Below, piece by piece: positions 15,837 to 25,331 of a DNA stretch of 64,000 nucleotides. The stretch comes from Actinomycetota bacterium. GTDB lineage: Bacteria > Actinomycetota > Acidimicrobiia > Acidimicrobiales > Ilumatobacteraceae. Location: the NCBI GenBank assembly GCA_009702045.1, contig WLIV01000004.1:166149-230148 (forward strand), given 5' to 3'. Under the pieces are notes generated by a model, which was not told the origin of the DNA, ran no database searches, and saw only the letters and a program-made list of their open reading frames with translations. A program made the position numbers and the translations under genes. The first letter of the stretch is position 1, and each line of letters begins with the position of its first letter.

Positions 15837-18380
15837 ATGAGCGAAGTTCCGTCCACAGCACGGGTTGTCGTCATCGGTGCCGGCATCGTCGGCAACTGTC
15901 TGGTCGGTCATCTCAGCCGATTGGGCTGGACCGACATGGTGCTGCTGGACAAGGGGCCGCTGCCGAATCCAGGCGGCAGCACGGGCCACGCCTCGAACTT
16001 CATCTTCCCCACCGACCACAACAAGGAAATGGCGTTCCTGACGGTCGACAGCCAGAACCAGTACATCGCAGCCGGAATGAACAACACCTGCGGTGGTATC
16101 GAAGTAGCCCGCACTCCTGAGCGCATGGAGGAGTTCAAGCGCCGGATGACGTCAGCCAAGGCGTGGGGTATCGATGCTCGCCTGGTCACCCCCGCCGAGA
16201 TCAAGGAGTTGGTGCCGTTCATCAACGAGGAGATCCTCCTCGGGGGCTACTACACGCCCAGCGTCTCCGTGGTCGACTCGCTCGCCACCGGCACCCAGAT
16301 GCGCGACGAGGCCGTCGCCAACGGTGTGCTGTCCGTGTTCGCCAACACCGAAGTGCTGGATCTGCTCACCGAACCGGCGCCCGGTGGGCCGCGCATCAAG
16401 GCCGTCGTCACCGATCGCGGCACGATCGAGGCCGACCACGTGGTCGTCGCCTGCGGTGTGTGGAGCCCGCGCATCGCCAAGATGGCCGGTGCCAACATTC
16501 CGCTCACCCCGGCCGTGCATCAGATGGCCGACGTCGGCCCGATCGACATCCTGCAGCAGTCCGGTAAGGAACTGGCCTTCCCGATCATCCGCGATATGGA
16601 CACGTTCTGCTACGAGCGTCAGTCGGCCGGATCGATGGAGGTCGGCAGCTATGCCCACCGACCAATCCTGATGCGCCCGGACGACATCCCCTCGATCGCT
16701 GCCTCGGCGCTGACCCCAACCGAACTGCCGCTCACCTACGACGATTTCGATCCGCAGATGGAGCAGGCCATCGAGCTGATGGAGATGCTCGGCGATGCCG
16801 AGATCCGCTACGCGATCAACGGTCTGCTCAGCCTCACCCCCGACGCCAACCCGGTGCTGGGCGAGACCCCCGAGGTGCGCAATCTGTGGAGTGCTGCCGC
16901 CGTGTGGATCAAGGAAGGCCCCGGCATCGCGCAGTTGGTGGCCGAGTGGATGACATATGGCTACCCGCACATGTGTGATCCGCATGGCAGCGATATCAGC
17001 CGCTTCTACCCGCACGAGAAGACCGAGTGGCACATCAACGCTCGGTGCAACGAGCACTTCAACAAGACCTACGGCATTGTCCACCCGCGTGAGCAGTGGG
17101 CCAGTCAGCGTGGCCTGCGACGCAGTCCGTTCTATGCCCGCGAAGAGGCGCTCGGCGCCACGTTCTTCGACGCCCGTGGCTGGGAGCGTCCGCAGTGGTA
17201 CTCCAGCAACGAGCAGCTGTTCGCCAAGTTCCCGCAGGCCGCAACGCCGCGCACCCACGAGTGGGACGGTCGTTGGTGGAACCCGGTGACCAACGCCGAG
17301 CACCTGCAGATGCGCGAGAGCGTCGGTGTGGTGGATCTCACAGCGTTCAACGAGTTCGACTTCGAGGGCCCCGGCGCGACCGCGTTCTTGAACTACATGT
17401 GCGTCAACCAGGTGGAGGTTCCGGTCGGGCGCAGCGTCTACACGCCGTTGCTCACACCGCATGGTGGTTTCCGTGGCGACCTCACCATCCAGCGCCTCGG
17501 TGAGGAGCACTACCGCGTGATCACTGGCGCGTTTGACGGTGGACGCGATCACTACTGGTTCAACAAGCACCTGCCGACGGACGGGTCGGTGACGTTCACC
17601 GATCGCTCGCAGGGCATCTGCACGATCGGCGTGTGGGGCCCGAACGCAGCCAAGACGCTGGCCAAGATCGCCACCGACGACACGACCGCCCCCTACGACC
17701 TGTCGCAGGGCGGCTTCCCGTACGGCGCGGTCCGCGAGGTGCTGATCAACGGTGTGCCGTGCACGATGTACCGCATCAGCTACGTCGGGGAGAACGGCTG
17801 GGAGATCTACACCCGGATGGAGCACGGCCTCACGCTGTGGGATGCGGTCTTCGCGGCCGGCCATGAGTTCGAGATCATTCCCGTGGGCATCGGCGTGTAC
17901 GCCGTGACCGGCCGCATCGAAAAGGGCTATCGCCTGATGGGTTCCGAGCTGGAGAGTGAGTACAACCCGGTGGAAGCCGGTCTGGCTCGTCCGAAGGTGA
18001 AGAGCGCTGACTTCATCGGCAAGGCCGCGTACCTCGCGGCTCGTGCGGAGGCTCCGGCCGCGGTGATGTGCACACTCTCCATGGACAGTCAGCAGTGCGC
18101 CGACGGCTACGACCGGTTCCCCACGGGCGGCAACGAGCCGATTCTGACGCTCGCGGGCGACCGCATCGTCGATGCCAAGGGCCGCGTCTCGCGAGTCACC
18201 ACCGCTGGAGCGGGTGTGTCGCTGGGTAAGTACTTGCTGTTGGCGTATCTTCCGCCCGAACACGCAGTCGTCGGCAACAAGCTGCAGGTGATGTACATGA
18301 ACGAGTGTTACCCGGTCACCGTTGAAGTTGCCGGCAGCACCCCGCTGTTCGACCCCACCGATACCCGCATGAAGGGCTGA
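15837..18380 (+). CDS. Dimethylglycine dehydrogenase/oxidase-like flavoprotein with folate (GcvT) domain
   Basis: An 847-residue two-part enzyme. The N-terminal DAO-type FAD domain begins VVVIGAGIVGN (dinucleotide fold) and has GGSTGHASN, matching the GSTxHA region around the flavin-linked histidine of DMGDH/sarcosine dehydrogenases. The C-terminal half is a GcvT-like folate domain (FDFEGPGATAFLN, SYVGENGWEIYTRMEHG, then RIEKGYRLMGSELESEYNP). It resembles Arthrobacter dimethylglycine oxidase along its length. Such enzymes oxidatively N-demethylate amines and give the carbon to tetrahydrofolate as methylene-THF. The ETF genes directly downstream suggest electrons go to ETF instead of O2. The exact amine is not proven. 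AGGGG precedes ATG 15837. Confidence 0.88.
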   Translation: MSEVPSTARVVVIGAGIVGNCLVGHLSRLGWTDMVLLDKGPLPNPGGSTGHASNFIFPTDHNKEMAFLTVDSQNQYIAAGMNNTCGGIEVARTPERMEEFKRRMTSAKAWGIDARLVTPAEIKELVPFINEEILLGGYYTPSVSVVDSLATGTQMRDEAVANGVLSVFANTEVLDLLTEPAPGGPRIKAVVTDRGTIEADHVVVACGVWSPRIAKMAGANIPLTPAVHQMADVGPIDILQQSGKELAFPIIRDMDTFCYERQSAGSMEVGSYAHRPILMRPDDIPSIAASALTPTELPLTYDDFDPQMEQAIELMEMLGDAEIRYAINGLLSLTPDANPVLGETPEVRNLWSAAAVWIKEGPGIAQLVAEWMTYGYPHMCDPHGSDISRFYPHEKTEWHINARCNEHFNKTYGIVHPREQWASQRGLRRSPFYAREEALGATFFDARGWERPQWYSSNEQLFAKFPQAATPRTHEWDGRWWNPVTNAEHLQMRESVGVVDLTAFNEFDFEGPGATAFLNYMCVNQVEVPVGRSVYTPLLTPHGGFRGDLTIQRLGEEHYRVITGAFDGGRDHYWFNKHLPTDGSVTFTDRSQGICTIGVWGPNAAKTLAKIATDDTTAPYDLSQGGFPYGAVREVLINGVPCTMYRISYVGENGWEIYTRMEHGLTLWDAVFAAGHEFEIIPVGIGVYAVTGRIEKGYRLMGSELESEYNPVEAGLARPKVKSADFIGKAAYLAARAEAPAAVMCTLSMDSQQCADGYDRFPTGGNEPILTLAGDRIVDAKGRVSRVTTAGAGVSLGKYLLLAYLPPEHAVVGNKLQVMYMNECYPVTVEVAGSTPLFDPTDTRMKG

Positions 18381-18381
18381 C

Positions 18382-19149
18382 GTGCGCGTTCTCGTCTGTG
18401 TGAAGCGGGTGCCGGCGCCCGGGGCCAAGATCAACCTCACGGCCGACGGACAGGCCGTCGACACTGCCTACTTGGCGTTCACCACGAGCCCGCATGAGGA
18501 GTGCGCGGTGGAGGCGGCTGTGCAACTCGTGGAGCAGCACGGCGGCGAGTCCACCGTGCTGACCCTCGGCCCGGCGCAAGCCGACGAGCAGTTGCGTTAC
18601 GCGGCCAGTATCGGGATCAACAAGGCGGTGCTGTTGCCGATCGAGACTGCGGAATGGGATCCACAGCGCACGGCATCGGCCATCGCGTCTGCGATCCGCG
18701 ACGTCGAGGCCACCGACGGCGCCTTTGACATCGTGTTGTTCGGCAACGAGTCGGCCGACTCGGGCAACTTCCAGGTCGGCGTCCGCGTGGCGCACGCCCT
18801 CGGACGCCCAATGGTGAATGGTGTCAAGGGCATTGAGGTCGACGGAGCGTCGGTGAAGGCCCGTCGCGAAGCGGATGCCGGTGTCGAGGTGTACTCGCTG
18901 CAGATGCCCGTGGTGCTGGGTGTCAAGGAGGGCATCAACCTGCCCCGGTACCCAACGCTGAAGGGTCGTCTGGCATCGAAGAAGGTGGAGGTCGCGCAGG
19001 TTGCCCCCGGCGGTGAGCGTGGCGGTCAGCAGATGATCACCCTCGTACAGGCCGCCGAACAGGTCAGCCAGACCATCGTGTTGGGGCACGGCCCTGAAGC
19101 CGCGCCCGCTGTCGTCGACCTCTTGGAAGAGTTGGGGATCCTGAAGTGA
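18382..19149 (+). CDS. etfB: Electron-transfer flavoprotein beta subunit
   Basis: A 255-residue ETF beta subunit (AMP-binding half of the ETF dimer), starting with the typical MRVLVCVKRVPAPGAKI. The region LFGNESADSGNFQVGVRVAHALGRP is the conserved nucleotide-binding and domain-interface part. GTG 18382 lies 1 base after the upstream stop, and its own stop overlaps the etfA start (GTGA). The tight coupling makes this a dedicated electron acceptor for the DMGDH-like flavoprotein, passing electrons to ETF:quinone oxidoreductase, which is not in the window. Confidence 0.93.
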   Translation: MRVLVCVKRVPAPGAKINLTADGQAVDTAYLAFTTSPHEECAVEAAVQLVEQHGGESTVLTLGPAQADEQLRYAASIGINKAVLLPIETAEWDPQRTASAIASAIRDVEATDGAFDIVLFGNESADSGNFQVGVRVAHALGRPMVNGVKGIEVDGASVKARREADAGVEVYSLQMPVVLGVKEGINLPRYPTLKGRLASKKVEVAQVAPGGERGGQQMITLVQAAEQVSQTIVLGHGPEAAPAVVDLLEELGILK

Positions 19150-20096
19150 CCGTGCTCGTCGTCATCGAACATGACCGCGGGACGCTCGCTCCTGCATCGC
19201 TCGAGGCACTGGCCGCAGCGCTCCGCCTCGACCCGCACGTCGAGGCGCTCACCATCGGCGCAACCGCCGACGCGTTTGCTCCGGAACTTGCCGCGCATGG
19301 CGCCGCAGTCGTGCACCAGGTGCACGCCGCCGTGTTGTCCGACTACGGGCCCGAAGCATGGGGCGAAGTCGTTGCTCAGGCGGTGCGCTCGCTGCGGCCC
19401 ACCGTTGTGTTGGCCTGCGGTACGGATCGTGGGAACGAGGTCATGGCCCAGGCGGCTGCGCGTCTCGACCTGCCGATGGTCGCCAACTGCGTGGAGATCG
19501 ATTCCGCCACCTGGACCATCACTCGCGTTCGCTGGGGTGGTTCATTGCTGGAGCAGTGCACCTTGTCGGCCGCCACCAAGTTGCTCACCTTCGCGCATCA
19601 CAGCCACGAGGCCACACCCTCGGCTGCCGCAGGCACGGTGGTCTCGTTGATGGTGGAACTCGATCCATCGCTGTCGCGCACCGTCGTGACCGAGCGTGTC
19701 GAGCGAACGGCGGGCGTGACCCTGGCAACGGCTCCACTGGTCGTCGGCGGGGGCCGTGCGGTGGGTTCAGCCGAGGGCTTCGCCCCGCTGGAGGCACTGG
19801 CGGCTCGCCTCGGCGGTGTCGTCGGTTGCTCACGGGCGGTCACGAACAACGGATGGCGCAACCACACCGATCAGGTGGGGCAGACGGGAACGCGCATCGC
19901 CCCCGATCTGTACATCGCGTGTGGTATCTCCGGTGCCATCCAGCACTGGGTGGGCGCCATGGCATCGAAGCAGATCCTCGCGATCAATACCGATCCCGAG
20001 GCGAACATGGTCACCAAGGCCGACTACGCCGTGATCGGCGACCTGCACACGGTGGTGCCGGCCATCACTGCCGAGATCATCCGCCGAAACGGTTGA
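19146..20096 (+). CDS. etfA: Electron-transfer flavoprotein alpha subunit
   Basis: A 316-residue ETF alpha subunit. The C-terminal FAD-binding domain is clear: QVGQTGTRIAPDLYIACGIS, then AIQHWVGAMASKQILAIN and DYAVIGDLHTVVPAI. It pairs with EtfB, encoded immediately before it with a GTGA overlap. The N-terminal half is somewhat divergent, as is usual. Its last 20 bases overlap the convergent MetF-like gene, so the DMGDH/ETF operon and the corrinoid operon meet tail to tail. Confidence 0.93.
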   Translation: MTVLVVIEHDRGTLAPASLEALAAALRLDPHVEALTIGATADAFAPELAAHGAAVVHQVHAAVLSDYGPEAWGEVVAQAVRSLRPTVVLACGTDRGNEVMAQAAARLDLPMVANCVEIDSATWTITRVRWGGSLLEQCTLSAATKLLTFAHHSHEATPSAAAGTVVSLMVELDPSLSRTVVTERVERTAGVTLATAPLVVGGGRAVGSAEGFAPLEALAARLGGVVGCSRAVTNNGWRNHTDQVGQTGTRIAPDLYIACGISGAIQHWVGAMASKQILAINTDPEANMVTKADYAVIGDLHTVVPAITAEIIRRNG

Positions 20097-20919
20097 GCAT
20101 CTTGCGCTGCCACTCGGCAGTGGCCTGCACGTTGTTGAACGTAAACAAGTGCAGTCCTTCGATGTTCAGCTCGTCGGCCCGCTTGCTCAGCGGGATGATG
20201 AGCTTGTTGGGGTCGTAACCGCCGGGCTTGAACAACCGGCCAAGGACGCCGCCGTTCTTCTTGACGAAGCGCATGCTGTTGCCGATGCCGAGGCGCATAC
20301 CCATCGTGAACAACTTGGCCCGGTCGATCACGCCGGGTACGCCGATGTGCAGCGGCAGGTCGAAACCTGCGGCGCGCTCGGCAGCGGCCCACGTCGTCCA
20401 CTGGGTGAGGTCGAAGCACATCTGGGTGCTGGCGAACCCTGCCACGCCAGCATCCTTCAGCAACTCCTGCTTGGCATGCAGCGCCTCGTGCACCACCTGC
20501 GCCGGGATGATTGCGTGGCCATCTGGATAGGCGGTCACACCGATGCGCTGGAGGCCGTGGTCGCAGCTGAGGAAGTCGCGCAGGAAGCTCACTACACCGT
20601 CGTATTTACCGGCAGGCTGTTCAGGATCGCCGGCGATGAGGAACACTTCCTTGATGCCATGGGAACGGCAGAACTCGGCGAGTCGCTTGACCTCGGCCTC
20701 GTCGGGGCACAGACGGGCCGAGATGTGCGGTACCGCCATGTGGCCGAGGTCGGCCAATCTGGAAGTCAGGTCGAGCGTCGGTTGCTGCCCCTTGGCTGGG
20801 CTGCACGTAACCGAGACCGAGGCGCCCGCCGGGATGTGTTCGAGCTGCGTTTCGAGGTTCTTCATCGGGATGACTTCGTAGCGAGCGTCAGCGATGAGGT
20901 GGTGCAGTGAGGAACTCAT
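20077..20919 (-). CDS. MetF-like methylenetetrahydrofolate reductase
   Basis: A 280-residue MTHFR-type flavoprotein, slightly shorter than MetF. Visible features: EVIPMKNLETQLEHIPAGASVSVTCS at the start of the TIM barrel, PHISARLCPDEAEVKRL, FLIAGDPEQPAGKYDG (typical GDxP loop) and FASTQMCFD (QxxFD). It interconverts methyl-THF and methylene-THF. As last gene of the corrinoid operon it is well placed to oxidise methyl-THF made by methyl transfer, the reverse of its biosynthetic role. ATG 20919 lies 1 base after the MttB stop; a longer frame to 21234 overlaps mttB and is rejected. Confidence 0.85.
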   Translation of the reverse strand: MSSSLHHLIADARYEVIPMKNLETQLEHIPAGASVSVTCSPAKGQQPTLDLTSRLADLGHMAVPHISARLCPDEAEVKRLAEFCRSHGIKEVFLIAGDPEQPAGKYDGVVSFLRDFLSCDHGLQRIGVTAYPDGHAIIPAQVVHEALHAKQELLKDAGVAGFASTQMCFDLTQWTTWAAAERAAGFDLPLHIGVPGVIDRAKLFTMGMRLGIGNSMRFVKKNGGVLGRLFKPGGYDPNKLIIPLSKRADELNIEGLHLFTFNNVQATAEWQRKMLNRFGG

Positions 20920-20920
20920 A

Positions 20921-22447
20921 TCATCCAAACTCGTTGGGCAGTTCTGCCGTACGGCGGGTGACGAACTCCCGCATGGCGTCATCAATCGCCGGGTCCAGCG
21001 CCGGTGGTTCGTACTCGGCGAGGCGTCGTTTCCAGAGGGCGTTGGCTCGCTGCGCAGCGTCGAGGCCACCCTCTTCGCTCCATTGTTCAAAGCTCGAGTT
21101 GTCGGCGGTGTCGCTGCGATAGAAGGCGGTCTCGAAATTGGCCAGTGTGTGCGCCGTGCCCAGGAAATGGTTCCCCGGAGGATTGGTGCGCAGCGCGTCG
21201 AGCGCCAATCCGTTTTCGGTGGCGTCGAGGCCACGCACGAACGTCGTCATCATGCCCAGCTGATCGCAGTCGAGTACGAACTTCTCGTAGCCGATTGCCA
21301 GACCACCTTCCAGCCAACCGGCGGCATGGAGTACGAAGTTGACGCCGCCCAAGACCGTGGGCTGCAGGGTGTTGGCGCTCTCGTAGGCGGCCTGCGCGTC
21401 GGGCAGCTTGCTGGCAGTCAGAGACCCACCTGAACGGAACGGCACACCGAGGCGGCGAGCGAGCGCGGCCATCGTGTACAGCACGATCGCCGGCTCGGGT
21501 GTGCCGAACGTGGGGGCGCCGGTTTGCATACTCATCGAGCTGGCGAACGAGCCGAACACCACTGGGGCGCCGGGGAGCACCAACTGCACGAAGGTCATTC
21601 CGGCAAGCGCTTCGGCCAGGGTCTGCACGGCGACCCCGGCGCTGGTGGACGGAGCCATGGCCCCAGCGAGGATGAACGGTGTGATGATGCACGCCTGGTT
21701 GTGCTCCGCATAGCACTGGGCGGCGGCCAGCATCGTGCCGTCCCACACCAGGGGTGAACTGGCATTGATCAGGCTGGTCAGCACCGTACGGTCGCCGAGA
21801 TCGCCGCCGAACCCGAGACGTGCCAGCTCCACACTGTCGGCCGCACGCGACCCGGCGGTGACGGAACCCATGAACGGCTTGTCGCTGAACTTGAGATGGC
21901 TGTACACCATGTCGAGGTGGCGTGTGCTGACCGGAACGTCGACGGGTTCGCACACGGTGCCACCCGAGTGATGCAACCACGGCGACATGTACGTCAGCTT
22001 CACGAAGTTCTGGAAGTCGGCGAGTGTCGCGTAGCGGCGCCCGTTGTCGAGATCGTGTACGAACGGTGAACCGTAGTTGGGGGCGAACACGGTGTTGTCG
22101 CCGCCGATCACCACGTTGTGCAGCGCGTTGCGAGCGTGCTGCACATAGGTGCTGGGGGCGTCGCGGCTGACGATCTCACGGCACATACCCCGCGGGAAGC
22201 GCACACGCGTGCCATCGACGATGGCGCCACCGCGAGCGAAGATCGGCAGCGCTTCCGGGTAGTCGCGAATCTCGATACCGACTTCTTCGAGCACGGTGTC
22301 CGCGGTGTACTCGATCAGTGCGAGCGACTCCTCGCTGGCGAGCTCGAAGGGGCGCATGGTACGGGTGAGATACGGGACCCGCTCGACTACATGCGAGGCG
22401 CGGAGCGCGGCCCGGCCGGAGCGTCCGCCAGAGCGGCGAGTGTTCAT
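20921..22447 (-). CDS. Trimethylamine methyltransferase (MttB) superfamily protein, non-pyrrolysine
   Basis: A 508-residue MttB-family TIM-barrel methyltransferase. Family blocks include LADFQNFVKLTYMSPWLHHSGG, SDKPFMGSVT, ITPFILAGAMAPSTSAG and FGTPEPAIVLYTMAALARRLGVPFRSGG. The frame is uninterrupted by in-frame amber codons, so it is a non-Pyl member, the branch that includes glycine-betaine (MtgB), proline-betaine and carnitine methyltransferases. Predicted role: move a methyl from a quaternary amine to the corrinoid protein encoded at the head of the operon. The start overlaps the reactivase stop (ATGA). A glycine-betaine importer lies next to the operon, which makes glycine betaine the leading substrate candidate (inference). 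Confidence 0.88.
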   Translation of the reverse strand: MNTRRSGGRSGRAALRASHVVERVPYLTRTMRPFELASEESLALIEYTADTVLEEVGIEIRDYPEALPIFARGGAIVDGTRVRFPRGMCREIVSRDAPSTYVQHARNALHNVVIGGDNTVFAPNYGSPFVHDLDNGRRYATLADFQNFVKLTYMSPWLHHSGGTVCEPVDVPVSTRHLDMVYSHLKFSDKPFMGSVTAGSRAADSVELARLGFGGDLGDRTVLTSLINASSPLVWDGTMLAAAQCYAEHNQACIITPFILAGAMAPSTSAGVAVQTLAEALAGMTFVQLVLPGAPVVFGSFASSMSMQTGAPTFGTPEPAIVLYTMAALARRLGVPFRSGGSLTASKLPDAQAAYESANTLQPTVLGGVNFVLHAAGWLEGGLAIGYEKFVLDCDQLGMMTTFVRGLDATENGLALDALRTNPPGNHFLGTAHTLANFETAFYRSDTADNSSFEQWSEEGGLDAAQRANALWKRRLAEYEPPALDPAIDDAMREFVTRRTAELPNEFG

Positions 22448-24423
22448 GAGGGCTCCCTCGTACGGCGCCTGCGGCCGGCGCGGTCGCCGCCAGCCGTTCG
22501 GTCGGGCAGCGTGATGACCGCGGATAGGTGTGTGGAGGGCGCGAGAGCGTGGGGGAACGACATTGCGGCCACGAACTGGGCCTGGAAGTCGGGTTCGGTG
22601 GCGGTCTCCACCTTCACCACGCTGCGGACCGCAGCTTCCATCTCGGCCCGCAATGCGCACGAGAGCAGTGCGCGCACCGCGCCAGCACCGGCTGCGTTTC
22701 CGACCGAGCGCACTCGCTCGACCGGACAGTCGGGCACCAGGCCGAGCACCAGTGCGTAGACGGGATCGATGTGGCTACCGAACGCACCCGCTAGGCGGAT
22801 GTCGTGCACTTCGGTGACACCCGCGTGCTGGTAGAGCAGTTCGATCCCAGCGCGCAGGGCGGCCTTCGCCAGCTGGATGGCACGCACATCGTTCTGGGTG
22901 ATCGTGATGCCGTCGGTGACCACGTAGGTGAACGTGCGGCCGTCGGGGACGACGCGGTTCGTGCGGTCGGTGAGTGAACCCTGTACGACACCTTCGGAAT
23001 CGATAACTCCGGCGAGGTACATCTCGGCGACGACCTCGATGATGCCTGACCCGCAGATCCCGGAGATGTCGAGTCCGGCGGTGCCCTCGGCGAAGCCGGG
23101 ATCGTCGCTCCAGAGATCACAACCGATCACTTTGAAGCGGGCCTCGAACGTGTCGCGGTCGATGCGGATGCGCTCGATGGCACCTGCTGTGGCGCGCTGC
23201 CCGCTGCTGAGTTGGGCACCCTCGAACGCCGGCCCGGTGGGGCTGCTGCATGCGAACTGGCGGTGCATGTCGCCGACCACGATCTCGGCATTCGTGCCCA
23301 CGTCGACCAGCAGTTGCATGGTGGGCGAGTGGTGGGGCTGCTCGGAGAGGATGACCGCGGCTGTGTCGGCACCGACGTGCCCGGCGATACAGGGAGCCAG
23401 GTACACCAGCGCGTGTGCGCAGTGCAGTTCGAACTCAGCGGCGCGAACGGTGATTGCTTCTGCTGTGGCCAGGGTGAACGGTGCCTGGCCCAGGGGAGTG
23501 GGATCGATCCCGGCAACGATGTGATGCATGATCGGGTTGCCGACCAGCACGATCTCCAGCACCTCGCCAGTGGCCACTCCGGCATCGGTGCACAACTCGC
23601 CGATGAGTTCATTGAGCGACTCGCGCACGGCAACCGTGAGGTTGCGGTCGCCGCCCGGGTTCATCATCACGTAGCTCACACGGCTCATCAGGTCTTCGCC
23701 GTAGCGGATCTGCGGGTTCATCCGACCTGCCGAGGAGAGGATTTCGCCCGTGCTCAGATCGCACAGGTGGCCGGCAATGGTGGTGCTGCCGATATCGACA
23801 GCGACGCCACACACACGCTCGGTGTAGCCCCGCCATGCGGCCACGACGGTGTCGCCGCGAACCGCGACAGTTGCCGAGCGTTCCTGCCCGCCGAACGCGT
23901 GATGTACTTCTTGCAGAGCCGTCAGATCGAGGTGGGTGACGGTGACACCGTGTTCCCGTTGTAGCTCGGCGATGACCAGTTCCGTCATCGACGCGGCGTC
24001 GCCCAGCAGGCTCGGCGGTAGCTCGAGATAGAACAGGTGCACTGCGGGGTCGAGCACCACATCCGTGAGGTCGAGACTCTTGCGCACGACCGGTCGGTGC
24101 ACTTGGCTCTCGGGCGGCACATCGAGCACGACATCGTCCAGGACGAGCGCACAACAACCGAGCCGGCGTTCCGGCTTCATCGGCTTACGCGTGTCGTAGG
24201 TGGTCTCGGTGGCAGTCCACGGGCTGAGCGCCGTGTCGGCGGAATCGATGGCCCACTTCTGGTGCTGCCCTGGTGAGGCCACCACCTGACAGCGACCGCA
24301 GATACCTCGGCCACCGCACACCGAGTCGAGGTCGACACCCAGCTCGCGGGCAGCCTGCAACACCGTGGTGCCCTCGGGCACCACGCCATCGAGTCCGGAC
24401 GGGGTGAAGACGATGCGCGGCAT
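22444..24423 (-). CDS. ASKHA / 2Fe-2S corrinoid activation protein (RamA/RACE-like)
   Basis: A 659-residue reductive activator of corrinoid proteins. The N-terminal ferredoxin domain has C36-x5-C42-x2-C45 and a distal Cys pair at 90-91, a plant-type 2Fe-2S site. A linker is followed by an ASKHA ATPase domain (DUF4445-type): GVAVDIGSTTIAGHLCDL as phosphate 1, NPIMHHIVAG, LLVDVGTNAEIVVG as phosphate 2 and IRLAGAFGSHIDP. Such proteins use ATP and an electron to return inactive cob(II)alamin to cob(I)alamin. It overlaps mttB by ATGA and starts 2 bases after the methyltransferase gene. The C-terminal tail is Arg-rich and probably disordered. Confidence 0.9.
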   Translation of the reverse strand: MPRIVFTPSGLDGVVPEGTTVLQAARELGVDLDSVCGGRGICGRCQVVASPGQHQKWAIDSADTALSPWTATETTYDTRKPMKPERRLGCCALVLDDVVLDVPPESQVHRPVVRKSLDLTDVVLDPAVHLFYLELPPSLLGDAASMTELVIAELQREHGVTVTHLDLTALQEVHHAFGGQERSATVAVRGDTVVAAWRGYTERVCGVAVDIGSTTIAGHLCDLSTGEILSSAGRMNPQIRYGEDLMSRVSYVMMNPGGDRNLTVAVRESLNELIGELCTDAGVATGEVLEIVLVGNPIMHHIVAGIDPTPLGQAPFTLATAEAITVRAAEFELHCAHALVYLAPCIAGHVGADTAAVILSEQPHHSPTMQLLVDVGTNAEIVVGDMHRQFACSSPTGPAFEGAQLSSGQRATAGAIERIRIDRDTFEARFKVIGCDLWSDDPGFAEGTAGLDISGICGSGIIEVVAEMYLAGVIDSEGVVQGSLTDRTNRVVPDGRTFTYVVTDGITITQNDVRAIQLAKAALRAGIELLYQHAGVTEVHDIRLAGAFGSHIDPVYALVLGLVPDCPVERVRSVGNAAGAGAVRALLSCALRAEMEAAVRSVVKVETATEPDFQAQFVAAMSFPHALAPSTHLSAVITLPDRTAGGDRAGRRRRTREPS

Positions 24424-24425
24424 CG

Positions 24426-25331
24426 CTACTCGGCGCGCCTCGCGCCGCGACCGCCGACGCGGCCCCCGCGGGCGCCAGTGGGTGCGTCGGGGTCGCGGTT
24501 GGCGCGGATCCATGCGGCGCAGTCCTGGTCGTTCCCAGCCAGCACGTCGGCTGCCATGACGATCGTCTTGACCTCAGGGTGTAGCGGGTTCATGATCGCC
24601 GAGGTCATGCCGTTGCTGATGGCCATCGCGAGGAACGTGCCGGTGATGTTGTTGCGGGCGGGGAGACCGAAGCTGACGTTCGACGCGCCGCAGGTGGTGT
24701 TGACCTTCAGCTCGGTGACCAATCGACGCAACAGTGCAAACACTTGACGACCGGCGGTGCCCATGGCCCCGATCGGCATGACCAGCGGATCGACGATGAT
24801 GTCGTGGCTGGGGATGCCGTAGTCGGCGGCACGTTGCACGATCTTCTTGGCAACGGCGAAGCGCACGTCGGGGTCGGTGCTGATACCTGTCTCGTCATTC
24901 GAGATGGCCACCACGGCAGCGCCGTACTTGGCGACCAGCGGCAATACCCGTTCCATCTGCTCGTCTTCGCCCGTGACCGAGTTGACGAGCGCCTTGCCCT
25001 GGTACACCGACAGCCCGCGCTCGAGCGCTTCGACGATCGACGAGTCGATCGACAACGGCACATCGGTGACACCCTGTACCAGCTGGATCGCACGGGCCAG
25101 GAGCGCCGGCTCATCGGCGAGCGGGATGCCGGCGTTGATATCGAGCATGTGTGCACCTGCGGCCACCTGGGCGAGGGCATCGGCTTCGACGCGGCTGAAG
25201 TTTCCGTTCTTCATCTCCTCGGCGAGCAACTTGCGCCCGGTCGGGTTGATGCGTTCGCCGATCATCACGAACGGACGGTCGAAGCCGATGACGATTTCCC
25301 TCGTCGCCGAACTGAGAACTGTGTGCGTCAT
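24426..25331 (-). CDS. Corrinoid:tetrahydrofolate methyltransferase (DHPS-like pterin-binding)
   Basis: A 301-residue TIM-barrel protein of the pterin-binding (MtgA/AcsE/CmuB-like) family. Motifs: MIGERINPTGRKLLAEEM at the start, AGAHMLDINAGIPL (folate Asp/Asn), VPLSIDSSIVEALERGL, NSVTGE, DPLVMPIGA, and TTCGASNVSFGLP, the pterin-site loop. It should move the methyl between the corrinoid protein and tetrahydrofolate. The C-terminal 25 residues are Gly/Arg-rich and atypical. ATG 25331 overlaps the upstream small gene by 4 bases. A longer frame to 25478 reads through that gene and is not credible. Confidence 0.9.
   Translation of the reverse strand: MTHTVLSSATREIVIGFDRPFVMIGERINPTGRKLLAEEMKNGNFSRVEADALAQVAAGAHMLDINAGIPLADEPALLARAIQLVQGVTDVPLSIDSSIVEALERGLSVYQGKALVNSVTGEDEQMERVLPLVAKYGAAVVAISNDETGISTDPDVRFAVAKKIVQRAADYGIPSHDIIVDPLVMPIGAMGTAGRQVFALLRRLVTELKVNTTCGASNVSFGLPARNNITGTFLAMAISNGMTSAIMNPLHPEVKTIVMAADVLAGNDQDCAAWIRANRDPDAPTGARGGRVGGRGARRAE

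Noticed and set aside
16152..18464. 770-codon open frame antisense to the DMGDH-like gene
   Set aside because: GC-rich third positions give long antisense frames; the composition is His/Arg/Gly-heavy with no family motif, while the plus-strand gene has complete domains.
20921..22447. Pyrrolysine-type MttB
   Set aside because: Both mttB genes are single uninterrupted frames of about 510-520 codons without in-frame amber codons.
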